Both the position numbers and the translations under genes were made by a program. A DNA stretch of 64,000 bases from Streptomyces sp. NBC_00353 (GTDB lineage Bacteria > Actinomycetota > Actinomycetes > Streptomycetales > Streptomycetaceae): the NCBI RefSeq assembly GCF_036108815.1, contig NZ_CP107985.1, positions 3,658,001 through 3,722,000 on the forward strand, read 5' to 3'. Each line of letters opens with the position of its first letter. The stretch's first letter is position 1. Below the pieces are notes generated by a model. That model was not told the DNA's origin. It saw only the letters and a list, made by a program, of their open reading frames with translations, and did no database searches. Positions 37,478 to 46,686 of this stretch are shown here, piece by piece.

Positions 37478-39154
37478 TTACTTGGAGGGCTTCAGGTTCA
37501 GCACGATCTCCAGCGCGGTGGGCTGGGTGTGCTGCGGCGGGGCGTACGGGTCGGCCTCGGTGGGCCAGCCCACCCAGTTCTTCGTGGAGTACTCGGCCCC
37601 GATGGGGGCGGCGGCCGTCGGGATCACCGGCGCCTGCTCGACCATGATCTTCTGGAGCTTGTTCATGGCCGTGGTGCGGGTGGCTTCCTCGGTGGCGTTG
37701 GCGTAGTCCTTCAGCGCCTGGGTCGCCTCGGGGCTCTTGAAGCGGCCGAAGTTGCCGAGCTGGGAGCTCTTGCCGATGGGCTGGAGCAGCGCGCCGTCCA
37801 TGATGTTCTGGTACATGTCGTACGGGGTCGCACCACTGTTGGTCCAGTGCAGGGTGGCGTCGAAGTTGCCGTTGGCGACATCCGCGCCCCAGGCCTCGGC
37901 GGTCTGCGTCTTGACCTTCGCCTCGATGCCGAGCTGCTTGATGTTGTCCTTGATGATGGAGAGCCCGGTGATGTAGTCGTTCCAGCCGGCCGGGTCGGTC
38001 AGCGTCAGCTTCACCGGCTTTCCGCTCGGGTCCTTCAGCACACCGCCGGAGAGCTTGAACCCGGCGTCGTCGAGGATCTTCTTGGCGCCGGCCACATCGG
38101 GCGCGGTCGTCGCGCTCTTGTACTCGGGCGCCAGGAACGAGTCACCGGCGGGCAGCGGGATGCCGGTGGGGTTGGTGATCTCCGGGTAGAGGGTCGCCTC
38201 GGCCTGGGTGTAGATCGCCTTGCGGTCGACGACCATCGCCATGGCCTTGCGCAGCGCCGGGCTGTCGAACGGCTTGCGGGCGGTGTTGAACCACAGTCCG
38301 TGGATGCCGAGCCCGGACGGGAACCACAGCTTGTGGTTCTTCGGGTCCTTGGCGACGAACAGCTGCTTGTAGTTCGGCATGAAGACGAACGACCACTCGA
38401 CCTTGCCGCTCGCGAGCGCCGTGGTCGCCGCGCTGTTGTCGTTGTACGCGGTGTACCGCAGCTCCTTGACCTTGGTCTTGCCCTTCCAGTAGGCGGGCGT
38501 GGCCGTCAGGGTGGTGGTCTGCGGGGTGAACGTCTTCAGCTTGTACGGGCCGGAGCCGACCGGGGTGCGGTTGGGCCAGGTCTCCGGGTTCTTGACACCT
38601 TCCCAGATGTGCTTGGGCACGATGAACTGCTGGGTGATCTTGTTCTGGTTGACGAACTGGGAGTCCTTGAAGGTCAGAACGACCTTCTTGCCCTCGATCG
38701 AGACCCCGTCGAACGGAATGCCGTTGCCGTTCAGCGCCGGGTGCTTCTTGAGCAGTTCGAAGGTGTACGCGACGTCGTCGGCGGTCAGGGGCTTGCCGTC
38801 GGCCCACTTGGCCTTGGGGTCGAGGCTGAAAGTGACCTTGGTGAAGTTGGACTCCCACGTCCAGTCGGTCGCCAGCCACGGCTTGGCCTTGTCCGCGGGC
38901 TTGATCTGGTTCGTCATCGCCAGCGGCTCGTAGATCATGAAGCGGTAGCCGAGCGTGGCCCCGGCCGAGGTGCTGAGGAACGGGTTGCTGTTGTTGGTCT
39001 GCGGTCCGTCCGGCTTGCCCAGGGTCAGCACGCCGGAGGCGCCGCCACCCCCTTTGTTGGCACCCGAGTTGGCGGACGAGCAACCGGTGGCGAGAGCGAC
39101 CACGACGGTGGCTGTTGAGAGCGCTCTCAGTACGGGGCGGCGGCGTGCGGACAT
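37478..39154 (-). CDS. family 5 solute-binding lipoprotein
   Basis: A 558-residue extracytoplasmic substrate-binding lipoprotein of SBP family 5 (OppA/DppA type). Lipobox LATGC with modified Cys25, then a Gly/Ser linker and the mature two-lobed protein. Comparable Opp-type binding proteins in Thermotoga bind cello- or laminari-oligosaccharides, which fits this operon; peptides remain possible. Codons 9-13 contain the palindrome TGAGAGCGCTCTCA, so the operator lies within the coding region. The ATG has TGGAG 5 nt upstream. First gene of the operon. Confidence 0.92.
   Translation of the reverse strand: MSARRRPVLRALSTATVVVALATGCSSANSGANKGGGGASGVLTLGKPDGPQTNNSNPFLSTSAGATLGYRFMIYEPLAMTNQIKPADKAKPWLATDWTWESNFTKVTFSLDPKAKWADGKPLTADDVAYTFELLKKHPALNGNGIPFDGVSIEGKKVVLTFKDSQFVNQNKITQQFIVPKHIWEGVKNPETWPNRTPVGSGPYKLKTFTPQTTTLTATPAYWKGKTKVKELRYTAYNDNSAATTALASGKVEWSFVFMPNYKQLFVAKDPKNHKLWFPSGLGIHGLWFNTARKPFDSPALRKAMAMVVDRKAIYTQAEATLYPEITNPTGIPLPAGDSFLAPEYKSATTAPDVAGAKKILDDAGFKLSGGVLKDPSGKPVKLTLTDPAGWNDYITGLSIIKDNIKQLGIEAKVKTQTAEAWGADVANGNFDATLHWTNSGATPYDMYQNIMDGALLQPIGKSSQLGNFGRFKSPEATQALKDYANATEEATRTTAMNKLQKIMVEQAPVIPTAAAPIGAEYSTKNWVGWPTEADPYAPPQHTQPTALEIVLNLKPSK
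39116..39129. promoter_or_regulatory. LacI-family operator inside the binding-protein gene
   Basis: TGAGAGCGCTCTCA, identical to the site before the GH64 gene, starting 26 bp inside the coding sequence. A repressor bound here would act as a roadblock or as a downstream operator. Confidence 0.75.
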
Positions 39155-39238
39155 GGCGACTCCAGGAAGGACTGCGGGTCCGGAGGATCCGGGACGGAGG
39201 GTGGTCGGCGCTCGGCGCGCCGGGTACGGGTAGTGCTA

Positions 39239-39262
39239 GTGGTGCGGGTGGTGCGGGTGGTG
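39239..39262. repeat. short tandem GGTGCGGGT repeat
   Basis: GTGGTGCGG is repeated about 2.5 times in the 178-bp region between the lacI-type gene and the transporter operon. It is probably low-complexity sequence; the operon promoter should be nearby but no clear boxes are seen. Confidence 0.5.
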
Positions 39263-39332
39263 CCGAGGGTGCGCGGGGAGGCGCGTAGGCGACAAGAGGT
39301 GCGGGCGGCCGGGAGGGATCCCCGCCGGACCG

Positions 39333-40307
<975 letters not shown>

Positions 40308-40340
40308 CGGGGGCCTCCGGGACAAGGCGGAACAGGGAAC

Positions 40341-40378
40341 GGAACCGGTACCGCAACCGGTTCCGGAACCGGTACCGG
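40341..40378. promoter_or_regulatory. nested palindromes upstream of lacI-type gene
   Basis: A 38-bp stretch contains the 18-bp perfect palindrome ACCGGTTCCGGAACCGGT (40356-40373) flanked by two copies of GGAACCGGTACCG. The AACCGGTT core fits the LacI/GalR consensus AANCGNTT. It is a candidate autoregulatory site 34 bp before the start codon. Confidence 0.65.
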
Positions 40379-40472
40379 CGTTGCGGCGTGAGTTAACCCC
40401 GCTGGAACAGTGCCGTCAATACTTCACGTCGACATTGGTCCGTACCCATCTCCCCAGCAGGCAGGACGTGTT

Positions 40473-40495
40473 GTGCGTTCAAGTTGTGAACGCAC
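40473..40495. promoter_or_regulatory. inverted repeat upstream of GH30 gene
   Basis: GTGCGTTCA-AGTTG-TGAACGCAC, a perfect 9-5-9 inverted repeat 91 bp before the GH30 start. It is unlike the 14-bp LacI operator and may bind another regulator. Confidence 0.6.
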
Positions 40496-40586
40496 GCCCC
40501 CTTGACGCGAGTCCATAACAGCAGTTCACTCACGCCTCGATCGACGGCAACTCCCCCACAGTCCCTGCCGAGAAAGGCAGCAGCCC

Positions 40587-42455
40587 ATGATCAGATCAAG
40601 CAGAGCGGCTCGGGCGCTGGTCGCCGCAGTGCTCGCGGCCGCGGGTCTCAGCGGGCTCTCGTCCGGTACGGCGCAGGCCGCCGGTGAGACCGTGAACATC
40701 GCGCTGACCACGACGGACGACGCCGGTGGCCGGCATGTCACCCGCGGACTGGAGGCACAGACCCCGGTCGTCTTCGGCTCCGGTAACGGTGGCAGCGGTA
40801 CGAACATCACGGTCGACGAGAGCACCCGCTACCAGACGTTCACGGGCGGCGGCGCCTCGTTCACCGACACGGCCGCGTACTTGATGAAGAGCAGCGGGGC
40901 GCTCAGCCAGGCGACCCGCGACGCGACGATGAGGAAGCTCTTCTCCCCCACCGAGGGCATCGGGCTCTCGTTCGTACGCAATCCGATGGGCGGATCGGAC
41001 CTCGCCAGGACCGGCTACACGTACGACGACGTACCGTCCGGCCAGACCGACCCCTCGCTGGCGAAATTCTCGATCGCACACGATCTGCAGGACGTGCTCC
41101 CGCTGACCGAACAGGCCAAGCAGCTCAACCCGGCGCTGACGACGGTCGCGTCACCGTGGACCGCGCCGGCCTGGATGAAGGACAGCGGCCAGCTGAACGG
41201 CGGCTGGCTGAAGGCGGAGAACTACGGCGCCTACGCCGACTACTTCGTGAAGTACCTCCAGGCGTACAGGGACCAGGGCATTCCGGTCGACTACGTCACC
41301 GCGCAGAACGAACCGACCTGCTGTTCCGGCTATCCGTCGATGAGCTGGAACGGCTCGGGGCTCGCCTACTTCACCAAGAGCGAGCTGCTGCCCAAACTCC
41401 AGTCCGCGGGGCTCGCCACCAAGGTCCTCGCCCACGACTGGAACTGGGACACCTACGACGCCTACGCGGCGGCCACGGTGGACGACCCGGCGGTGCGCAA
41501 CCACCCGAACTTCGGCGGGGTCGCCTGGCACGGCTACGGCGGTGACGTCACCAAGCAGACCACCGTGCACAACCAGTACCCGACGATGGACGCCTTCCAG
41601 ACCGAGCACTCGGGCGGCACCTGGATCGCCGACCAGCAGCGCGAGGACATGCTCAACATCGTCGACTACACCCGCAACTGGGCGAAGTCGGTGACCAAGT
41701 GGTCCCTGGCCGTGGACCAGAACCGCGGCCCGCACAACGGCGGCTGCGGCACCTGCGACGGGCTGATCACCGTGCACAACGGGGACAGCAGGAGCGGGCA
41801 GGTCGACTACAACATCGAGTACTACACGATGGGTCATCTGACGAAGTTCGTCCGGCCCGGCGCCCAGCGGATCGCTTCGACGGCCAGCTCCACCGTGCCC
41901 AATGTGGCCTGGCGCAACCCGGACGGTTCGAAGGCGCTGATCGCGTACAACGGCGGTACGTCGGCGCAGCAGGTCACCGTCAACTGGGGCGGCCAGAAGT
42001 TCACCTACTCGCTGCCGGGCCGCACCTCGGCGACCTTCACCTGGTCCGGCAGTCCGTCCGCCCCCACCGGCACCTCGGGCGTCTTCTCGGGCCCTGCGGG
42101 CAAGTGCCTGGACGTCGCGGGCGGCAGCAGTGCCGACGGGACGGACGTCCAGCTCTATGACTGCAACGGCTCGGCGGCGCAGCGCTGGACGGTCGCAGCG
42201 GACGGTTCCATCCAGGCGTTGGGCTCCTGCCTGGATGTGACGTCCGCGTCGACGGCCAATGGCGCAAAGGTGCAGCTGTACACCTGCAACGGTTCGTCGG
42301 CGCAGCGCTGGACGTACAACTCCTCGACGGGTGACGTCGTCAACACGGCCGCGGACAAGTGTCTGGACATCACCGACCAGTCGACGGCGAACGGGGCCCG
42401 CGCCCAGATCTGGACCTGCACCGGAGCCGCCAACCAGAAGTGGCATCTCCAGTAA
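40587..42455 (+). CDS. secreted GH30 glucanase with CBM13
   Basis: Extracellular GH30 enzyme, 622 residues; the subfamily includes endo-beta-1,6-glucanases and glucosylceramidases. Signal peptide 1-31. Acid/base E242 in TAQNEP and nucleophile E340 in QTEHSGG, then a beta-sandwich side domain, and a C-terminal ricin-type CBM13 (about 490-622) with three QRW/QKW repeats. Neighbouring beta-glucan genes favour a fungal beta-1,6-glucan substrate, which is inference. ATG with GAAAGGCAG upstream. Confidence 0.9.
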   Translation: MIRSSRAARALVAAVLAAAGLSGLSSGTAQAAGETVNIALTTTDDAGGRHVTRGLEAQTPVVFGSGNGGSGTNITVDESTRYQTFTGGGASFTDTAAYLMKSSGALSQATRDATMRKLFSPTEGIGLSFVRNPMGGSDLARTGYTYDDVPSGQTDPSLAKFSIAHDLQDVLPLTEQAKQLNPALTTVASPWTAPAWMKDSGQLNGGWLKAENYGAYADYFVKYLQAYRDQGIPVDYVTAQNEPTCCSGYPSMSWNGSGLAYFTKSELLPKLQSAGLATKVLAHDWNWDTYDAYAAATVDDPAVRNHPNFGGVAWHGYGGDVTKQTTVHNQYPTMDAFQTEHSGGTWIADQQREDMLNIVDYTRNWAKSVTKWSLAVDQNRGPHNGGCGTCDGLITVHNGDSRSGQVDYNIEYYTMGHLTKFVRPGAQRIASTASSTVPNVAWRNPDGSKALIAYNGGTSAQQVTVNWGGQKFTYSLPGRTSATFTWSGSPSAPTGTSGVFSGPAGKCLDVAGGSSADGTDVQLYDCNGSAAQRWTVAADGSIQALGSCLDVTSASTANGAKVQLYTCNGSSAQRWTYNSSTGDVVNTAADKCLDITDQSTANGARAQIWTCTGAANQKWHLQ

Positions 42456-42478
42456 CGGGGCCGATCTGTCCGGGGGGA

Positions 42479-42516
42479 GGGGCGGGCCCGCGGAGACTGC
42501 TCCGTGGGTCCGCCCC
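42479..42516. terminator. bidirectional terminator between GH30 and cimA
   Basis: GGGGCGGGCCCGCGGAG pairs with CTCCGTGGGTCCGCCCC (G-T wobbles only) around the loop ACTG, between convergent genes. Confidence 0.85.
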
Positions 42517-42528
42517 TGGCCGGGCCGG

Positions 42529-44136
42529 CTACTCCGTGGGCTCGACCCCGGCCCGCAGCAGGCCGTAGGTGTACGCGTCCTCCAGCGCCTGCCAGGAGGC
42601 CGCGATGACGTTCTCCGCGACGCCCACGGTCGCCCAGTCGCCGGTGCCGTCGCCCGTGGTGATGAGCACCCGGGTGGTGGACTCGGTGCCGGTGCGGCCC
42701 TCCAGGATGCGGACCTTGTAGTCGACCAGCTCCAACTTGGCGAGCTGCGGGTAGATCCGTTCCAGGGCGACGCGCAGCGCCCGGTCGAGCGCGTTGACCG
42801 GGCCGTTGCCCTCGGCCGTGGCGACGAGACGTTCGCCCTTGGCCCAGAGCTTCACGGTCGCCTCGTTGGCGTGGGTGCCGTCGGGGCGGTCCTCGACGAT
42901 CGCGCGCCAGGACTCCGTACGGAAGTAGCGGCGTACCCGGCCCTCGACCTCGGCGCGCAGCAGCAGTTCGAAGGAGGCGTCGGCGGCCTCGTACGTGTAG
43001 CCCTGGAGCTCACGCTCCTTGACCCGCTCGACGACGCGCCCGACGAGCTCGCGGTCGCCCCCGAGGTCGATGCCGAGCTCCTTGCCCTTGAGCTCGATGG
43101 AGGCGCGGCCCGCCATGTCGGAGACGAGCATCCGCATGGTGTTGCCGACCAGCGCCGGGTCGATGTGCTGGTAGAGGTCCGGGTCGACCTTGATGGCGGA
43201 GGCGTGCAGCCCGGCCTTGTGGGCGAAGGCGGAGACACCCACATAGGGCTGGTGCGTGGAGGGCGTGAGGTTGACGACCTCGGCGATGGCATGCGAGATG
43301 CGGGTCATTTCGGCGAGTGCGCCGTCGGGGAGGACGGCCTTGCCGTACTTCAGTTCCAGGGCGGCGACGACGGGGAAGAGGTTGGCGTTGCCGACCCGCT
43401 CGCCGTAGCCGTTCGCCGTGCACTGGACGTGCGTCGCGCCCGCGTCGACGGCGGCCAGGGTGTTGGCGACCGCGCAGCCGGTGTCGTCCTGGGCGTGGAT
43501 ACCGAGCCGGGCGCCGGTGTCGGCGAGGACGGTGGAGACGACGGCCTGGATCTGGGCGGGGAGCATCCCGCCGTTGGTGTCGCAGAGGATGACGACATCG
43601 GCGCCGGCCTCGGAGGCGGCCCGGACGACCTTCTTGGCGTACTCGGGATTGGCGCGGTAGCCGTCGAAGAAGTGCTCGCAGTCGACGAACACCCGGCGGC
43701 CCTGCTCGCGCAGGTAGGAGACGGTGTCGCGGACCATCTCCAGGTTCTCGTCGAGCGTCGTGCGCAGGGCGAGTTCCACATGCCGGTCGTGCGACTTGGC
43801 GACCAGCGTGATCACCGGGGCGCCCGACTCCAGCAACGCCTTGACCTGCGGGTCCTCGGAGGCCTTGCCGCCCGCCCTGCGGGTCGCGCCGAAGGCGACC
43901 AGCTCGGCGTTCTTGAACTCGATCTCCTGCTGGGCGCGGGCGAAGAACTCCGTGTCGCGGGGGTTGGCTCCGGGCCAGCCGCCCTCGATGAAGCCCACGC
44001 CGAAGTTGTCCAGGTGCCGGGCAATGGTCAGCTTGTCCGCGACCGTCAGGTTGATGCCTTCACGCTGTGCACCGTCGCGCAGTGTGGTGTCGAAGACATG
44101 GAAGCTGTCATCGGTGGCCTTGGCCTTGGTGGTCAT
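42529..44136 (-). CDS. cimA: citramalate synthase
   Basis: A 535-residue enzyme of the isopropylmalate/homocitrate synthase family. It condenses pyruvate and acetyl-CoA to (R)-citramalate, the first step of the threonine-independent isoleucine route. The catalytic segment DTTLRDGAQREGIN and the metal-binding IHAQDDTGCAVAN are present, as is a C-terminal LeuA-type allosteric domain (about 400-525), so isoleucine feedback is likely. The ATG at 44136 has AGGAG 11 nt upstream. The long leader holds an intrinsic terminator (see 44240-44265). Confidence 0.93.
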   Translation of the reverse strand: MTTKAKATDDSFHVFDTTLRDGAQREGINLTVADKLTIARHLDNFGVGFIEGGWPGANPRDTEFFARAQQEIEFKNAELVAFGATRRAGGKASEDPQVKALLESGAPVITLVAKSHDRHVELALRTTLDENLEMVRDTVSYLREQGRRVFVDCEHFFDGYRANPEYAKKVVRAASEAGADVVILCDTNGGMLPAQIQAVVSTVLADTGARLGIHAQDDTGCAVANTLAAVDAGATHVQCTANGYGERVGNANLFPVVAALELKYGKAVLPDGALAEMTRISHAIAEVVNLTPSTHQPYVGVSAFAHKAGLHASAIKVDPDLYQHIDPALVGNTMRMLVSDMAGRASIELKGKELGIDLGGDRELVGRVVERVKERELQGYTYEAADASFELLLRAEVEGRVRRYFRTESWRAIVEDRPDGTHANEATVKLWAKGERLVATAEGNGPVNALDRALRVALERIYPQLAKLELVDYKVRILEGRTGTESTTRVLITTGDGTGDWATVGVAENVIAASWQALEDAYTYGLLRAGVEPTE

Positions 44137-44239
44137 GCTGATCTGACTCCTGTCGGATGAGTGGATCCGGACGATCGGGCTCCACTTGCCCCCATCATCG
44201 CGCGCGCATCGGCCCGGCCGAGGTGAGGGCCGGAAAACG

Positions 44240-44265
44240 AAAAAACCCCTCGCGGGTGCGAGAGG
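44240..44265 (-). terminator. intrinsic terminator in cimA leader (candidate attenuator)
   Basis: CCTCTCGC-ACCC-GCGAGGGG followed by TTTTTT, read on the minus strand, 104 nt before the cimA start. The MFS gene upstream already has its own terminator at 44371-44400, so this one is well placed for attenuation of cimA. Confidence 0.75.
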
Positions 44266-44320
44266 TCTGCGCGCGGGTCTGGGGCACGGTGGCCGCTCCG
44301 CATCTGGTGGTACGGGACGG

Positions 44321-44356
44321 TCACTGCGGACCGGCGCGCCTGTTGCCAATAATCAT
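44321..44356 (-). CDS. candidate 11-aa Ile leader peptide of cimA
   Basis: A short ORF encoding MIIGNRRAGPQ, lying 55 nt before the leader terminator. Residues 2-3 are tandem isoleucines encoded by ATT, a rare codon in Streptomyces. No ribosome site is visible, so it would have to be leaderless or weakly translated. cimA is an isoleucine-pathway gene, which makes the Ile codons suggestive. Confidence 0.35.
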   Translation of the reverse strand: MIIGNRRAGPQ

Positions 44357-44370
44357 GACGAACAAGGACA

Positions 44371-44400
44371 CGGAGGCAGTCTCGCACAGCACTGCCTCCG
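44371..44400 (-). terminator. terminator of MFS transporter gene
   Basis: CGGAGGCAGT and ACTGCCTCCG form a perfect 10-bp stem with a 10-nt loop, 14 bp past the MFS stop, followed by TGTCCTTGTT. Confidence 0.8.
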
Positions 44401-44414
44401 TGCCGTCGCCCGTC

Positions 44415-45752
44415 TCAGGATGCGGGCGTGACGCTCGCCGCCCCGGAAGGCTCCGTCGCCTGCCCGGTCTTCCGGTCGGCCGCGCCGACCCTGCCCAGGT
44501 CGATGTCGCGGGTCTCGCGCATCGTCAGATAGACGACGAGGGAGACCGCGGCGCAGCCCGCCACGTACCAGTAGAAGCCCGACTCGATGCCCGCGTCCTT
44601 GAACCAGAGCGCCACATATTCGGCGGTGCCGCCGAAGAGGGCGTTGGCAAGGGCGTACGGGAGGGCGACACCGAGGGCGCGGATGCCGGTCGGGAAGAGC
44701 TCGGCCTTCACACAGGCGTTGATCGAGGTGTAGCCGGTGACGACGACCAGAGCGAGGAGCGCCAGGCCGAACGCGGGCCAGAAGGTCCCCGCGTTCTTGA
44801 GCATCGTCATGATCGGCACGGTCAGGAAGGTGGAGCCGACGGCGAAGGTGATCAGCAGCGGGCGGCGGCCGACCCGGTCGGAGACCATGCCGGCCAGCGG
44901 CTGGATGCACATGAAGACGAACAGGGCGCAGAAGCTGACGAGCGAGGCGGTGGACTTCTCCATGCCGGCGCTCCTGGAGAGGAACTTGGTGAGGTAGGTC
45001 GTGTACGTGTAGTACGCAACGGTCCCGCCCATGGTCAGCGCCATCACCAGGAACGCCTCGCGCTTGTGCTTCCACAGCACCTTCAGCGTGCCCCGGTCCT
45101 GCTCGGCGGCCGCGCCGGACTCGGCGTACACCTCGGTCTCCAGCATGGAGCGGCGCAGATAGAAGACGATGGCCGCGCCGAGCGCACCGACGACGAACGG
45201 GATGCGCCAGCCCCAGCTGTGCAGCGCCGCGTCGGACATGTTGCGCTGCAGGACGATCTGCAGGCCGAGGCCGACGAGCTGTCCTGCGGTCATGGACACG
45301 TACTGGAAGCTGGAGGCGAAGCCGCGCCGGTGGGGTGCGGACGCCTCGGTGAGGTACGTGGCGCTGGCCGCGTACTCACCGCCGACCGAGAGGCCCTGGA
45401 GGAGCCGGGCCACCAGCAGGACGGCGACGCCGCCGTACCCCGCCACGGCATAGGTCGGCGCGATGGCGATGAGGATCGCGGAGGCCGACATGAGGGTGAC
45501 GGTGAGGGTCAGCGCGGCCTTGCGCCCCTTGCGGTCACCGATCCGGCCGAGCAGCCAGCCGCCGACCGGCCGCATGAAGAAGCCGACGGCGAAGATGCCC
45601 ATGGTGTTCATGAGATTCGCGGTCTCATTGCCTTCGGGGAAGAACGAATCCGCGAAGTAGACCGCGAAGGTCGCGTACACGAACCAGTCGAACCACTCGA
45701 CCATGTTGCCGGCCGAGCCGACCCAGATTTTCTTCCACTGCTCTCGTCCCAT
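44415..45752 (-). CDS. MFS metabolite:H+ symporter (KgtP/ShiA type)
   Basis: A 445-residue 12-helix permease of the MHS subfamily, which imports dicarboxylates, 2-oxoglutarate, shikimate, betaines and similar acids. Hallmarks: WFDWFVYATFAVYFA in TM1, the GRIGDRKGRK loop 2-3 motif and RLLQGLSVGGEYAAS in TM4. The substrate cannot be set. It lies downstream of the tetR gene on the same strand, separated by a 237-bp region with its own dyad. Confidence 0.92.
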   Translation of the reverse strand: MGREQWKKIWVGSAGNMVEWFDWFVYATFAVYFADSFFPEGNETANLMNTMGIFAVGFFMRPVGGWLLGRIGDRKGRKAALTLTVTLMSASAILIAIAPTYAVAGYGGVAVLLVARLLQGLSVGGEYAASATYLTEASAPHRRGFASSFQYVSMTAGQLVGLGLQIVLQRNMSDAALHSWGWRIPFVVGALGAAIVFYLRRSMLETEVYAESGAAAEQDRGTLKVLWKHKREAFLVMALTMGGTVAYYTYTTYLTKFLSRSAGMEKSTASLVSFCALFVFMCIQPLAGMVSDRVGRRPLLITFAVGSTFLTVPIMTMLKNAGTFWPAFGLALLALVVVTGYTSINACVKAELFPTGIRALGVALPYALANALFGGTAEYVALWFKDAGIESGFYWYVAGCAAVSLVVYLTMRETRDIDLGRVGAADRKTGQATEPSGAASVTPAS

Positions 45753-45801
45753 GGTCTGTCACCGTGCCCCAACGGCCAGGAACGTAACAAGAGTGCATAG
45801 G

Positions 45802-45831
45802 GCAACGATCATGCGTACTTACGTGCGTTGC
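45802..45831. promoter_or_regulatory. dyad upstream of MFS gene
   Basis: GCAACG ... CGTTGC spaced 18 bp, with further partial symmetry (CATGCGTA / TTACGTG) inside. It is a candidate site for the TetR-type regulator encoded next door. Confidence 0.4.
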
Positions 45832-45989
45832 GTTCACGGCCGGGCGAACAGCCGCGGCGACGGCGGTCCGGTCCACCCGATCGGCGGCGGGGCGGCGCGG
45901 TTGCCGGTCGTCCGCGAGACCACCTCGGTGCCGAGGACGCGCTCGCGCTGATGCGCAGCCGGCTTGCACAGCGCTGACGGGTGGCGGCG

Positions 45990-46589
45990 TCAGACGAGCG
46001 ACTCGTCCAGGAACTCCCGTACATGGGCGAGGATTCCGCCCCGGTCGGTGCCCGGCAGGCCGATCGCCACATGGATGCTGAACCCGTCGAGCAGGGCGCG
46101 CAGCCGGGTCGCGTACCGTTCGGCGTCGACGGCCCGGAACTCCCCGCGCGAGGCGCCCTCCGCCAGCAGCGCCACCAGGTCCCGGTGCCAGGCCCGCTCG
46201 ATGGCGGCCTGCCGGGCACGCGCGTCGGCGTCGGCGTTCTGCGAGCGGTTCCAGACCTCCAGCCAGAGCGTCCAGTGCGGATCGCGGTGGCCGTCCGGGA
46301 TATACAGATCGACGTACGCGTCGAGCCGCTCGCGGACCGGGGTCTGCCGGGCCAGCAGTTCGCTCCGCTGTGCGCCGAGCCTGCCCTCGCTCCACTCCAG
46401 GGCCTGCAGCAGCAGCTCGTCCTTGGTGCGGAAGTAGTAGAGGAGATGCCCGCTGCTCATGGAGACCTCACGGCCGAGACCGGCCATCGTTAGGCCGTCC
46501 AGACCGCGTTCGGCGATGGTCGCCATGGCGGCGGCCAGCACCTCCTCCCGGGGCGGGGCGGTGTTGCGGCGGCGCGGGGCGGGGGTCAT
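45990..46589 (-). CDS. TetR-family regulator
   Basis: A 199-residue repressor. The HTH is at residues 18-60 (AAAMATIAERGLDGLTMAGLG, then GHLLYYFRTKDELL), and the C-terminal ligand domain resembles the BetI-type TetR_C. The ATG at 46589 has GGAG 7 nt upstream. It follows the agmatine deiminase gene by 97 bp on the same strand, so it probably controls the urease-like/deiminase operon and perhaps the MFS gene. Ligand unknown, plausibly a guanidino or polyamine compound. Confidence 0.9.
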   Translation of the reverse strand: MTPAPRRRNTAPPREEVLAAAMATIAERGLDGLTMAGLGREVSMSSGHLLYYFRTKDELLLQALEWSEGRLGAQRSELLARQTPVRERLDAYVDLYIPDGHRDPHWTLWLEVWNRSQNADADARARQAAIERAWHRDLVALLAEGASRGEFRAVDAERYATRLRALLDGFSIHVAIGLPGTDRGGILAHVREFLDESLV

Positions 46590-46686
46590 CGGAGGGCTCC
46601 CGCGGTCCAGCCGTCCGGCACCGGGTGGATGCGCCGGAGCGCGTGGCCCTGTACGGCCTGCCGGACGTTGCTCTCCACGGAATCCA

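Noticed and set aside
39239..39262. Short GGTGCGGGT repeats considered as a CRISPR or iteron array
   Set aside because: Units are 9 bp, abutting, with no spacers and only about 2.5 copies.
44256..44390. Long-range pairing of the MFS-terminator loop with the cimA-leader terminator as an antiterminator
   Set aside because: GTGCGAGA/TCTCGCAC complementarity is exact over 8 bp but about 110 nt apart and would need the transcript to include the upstream hairpin; too weak to claim.
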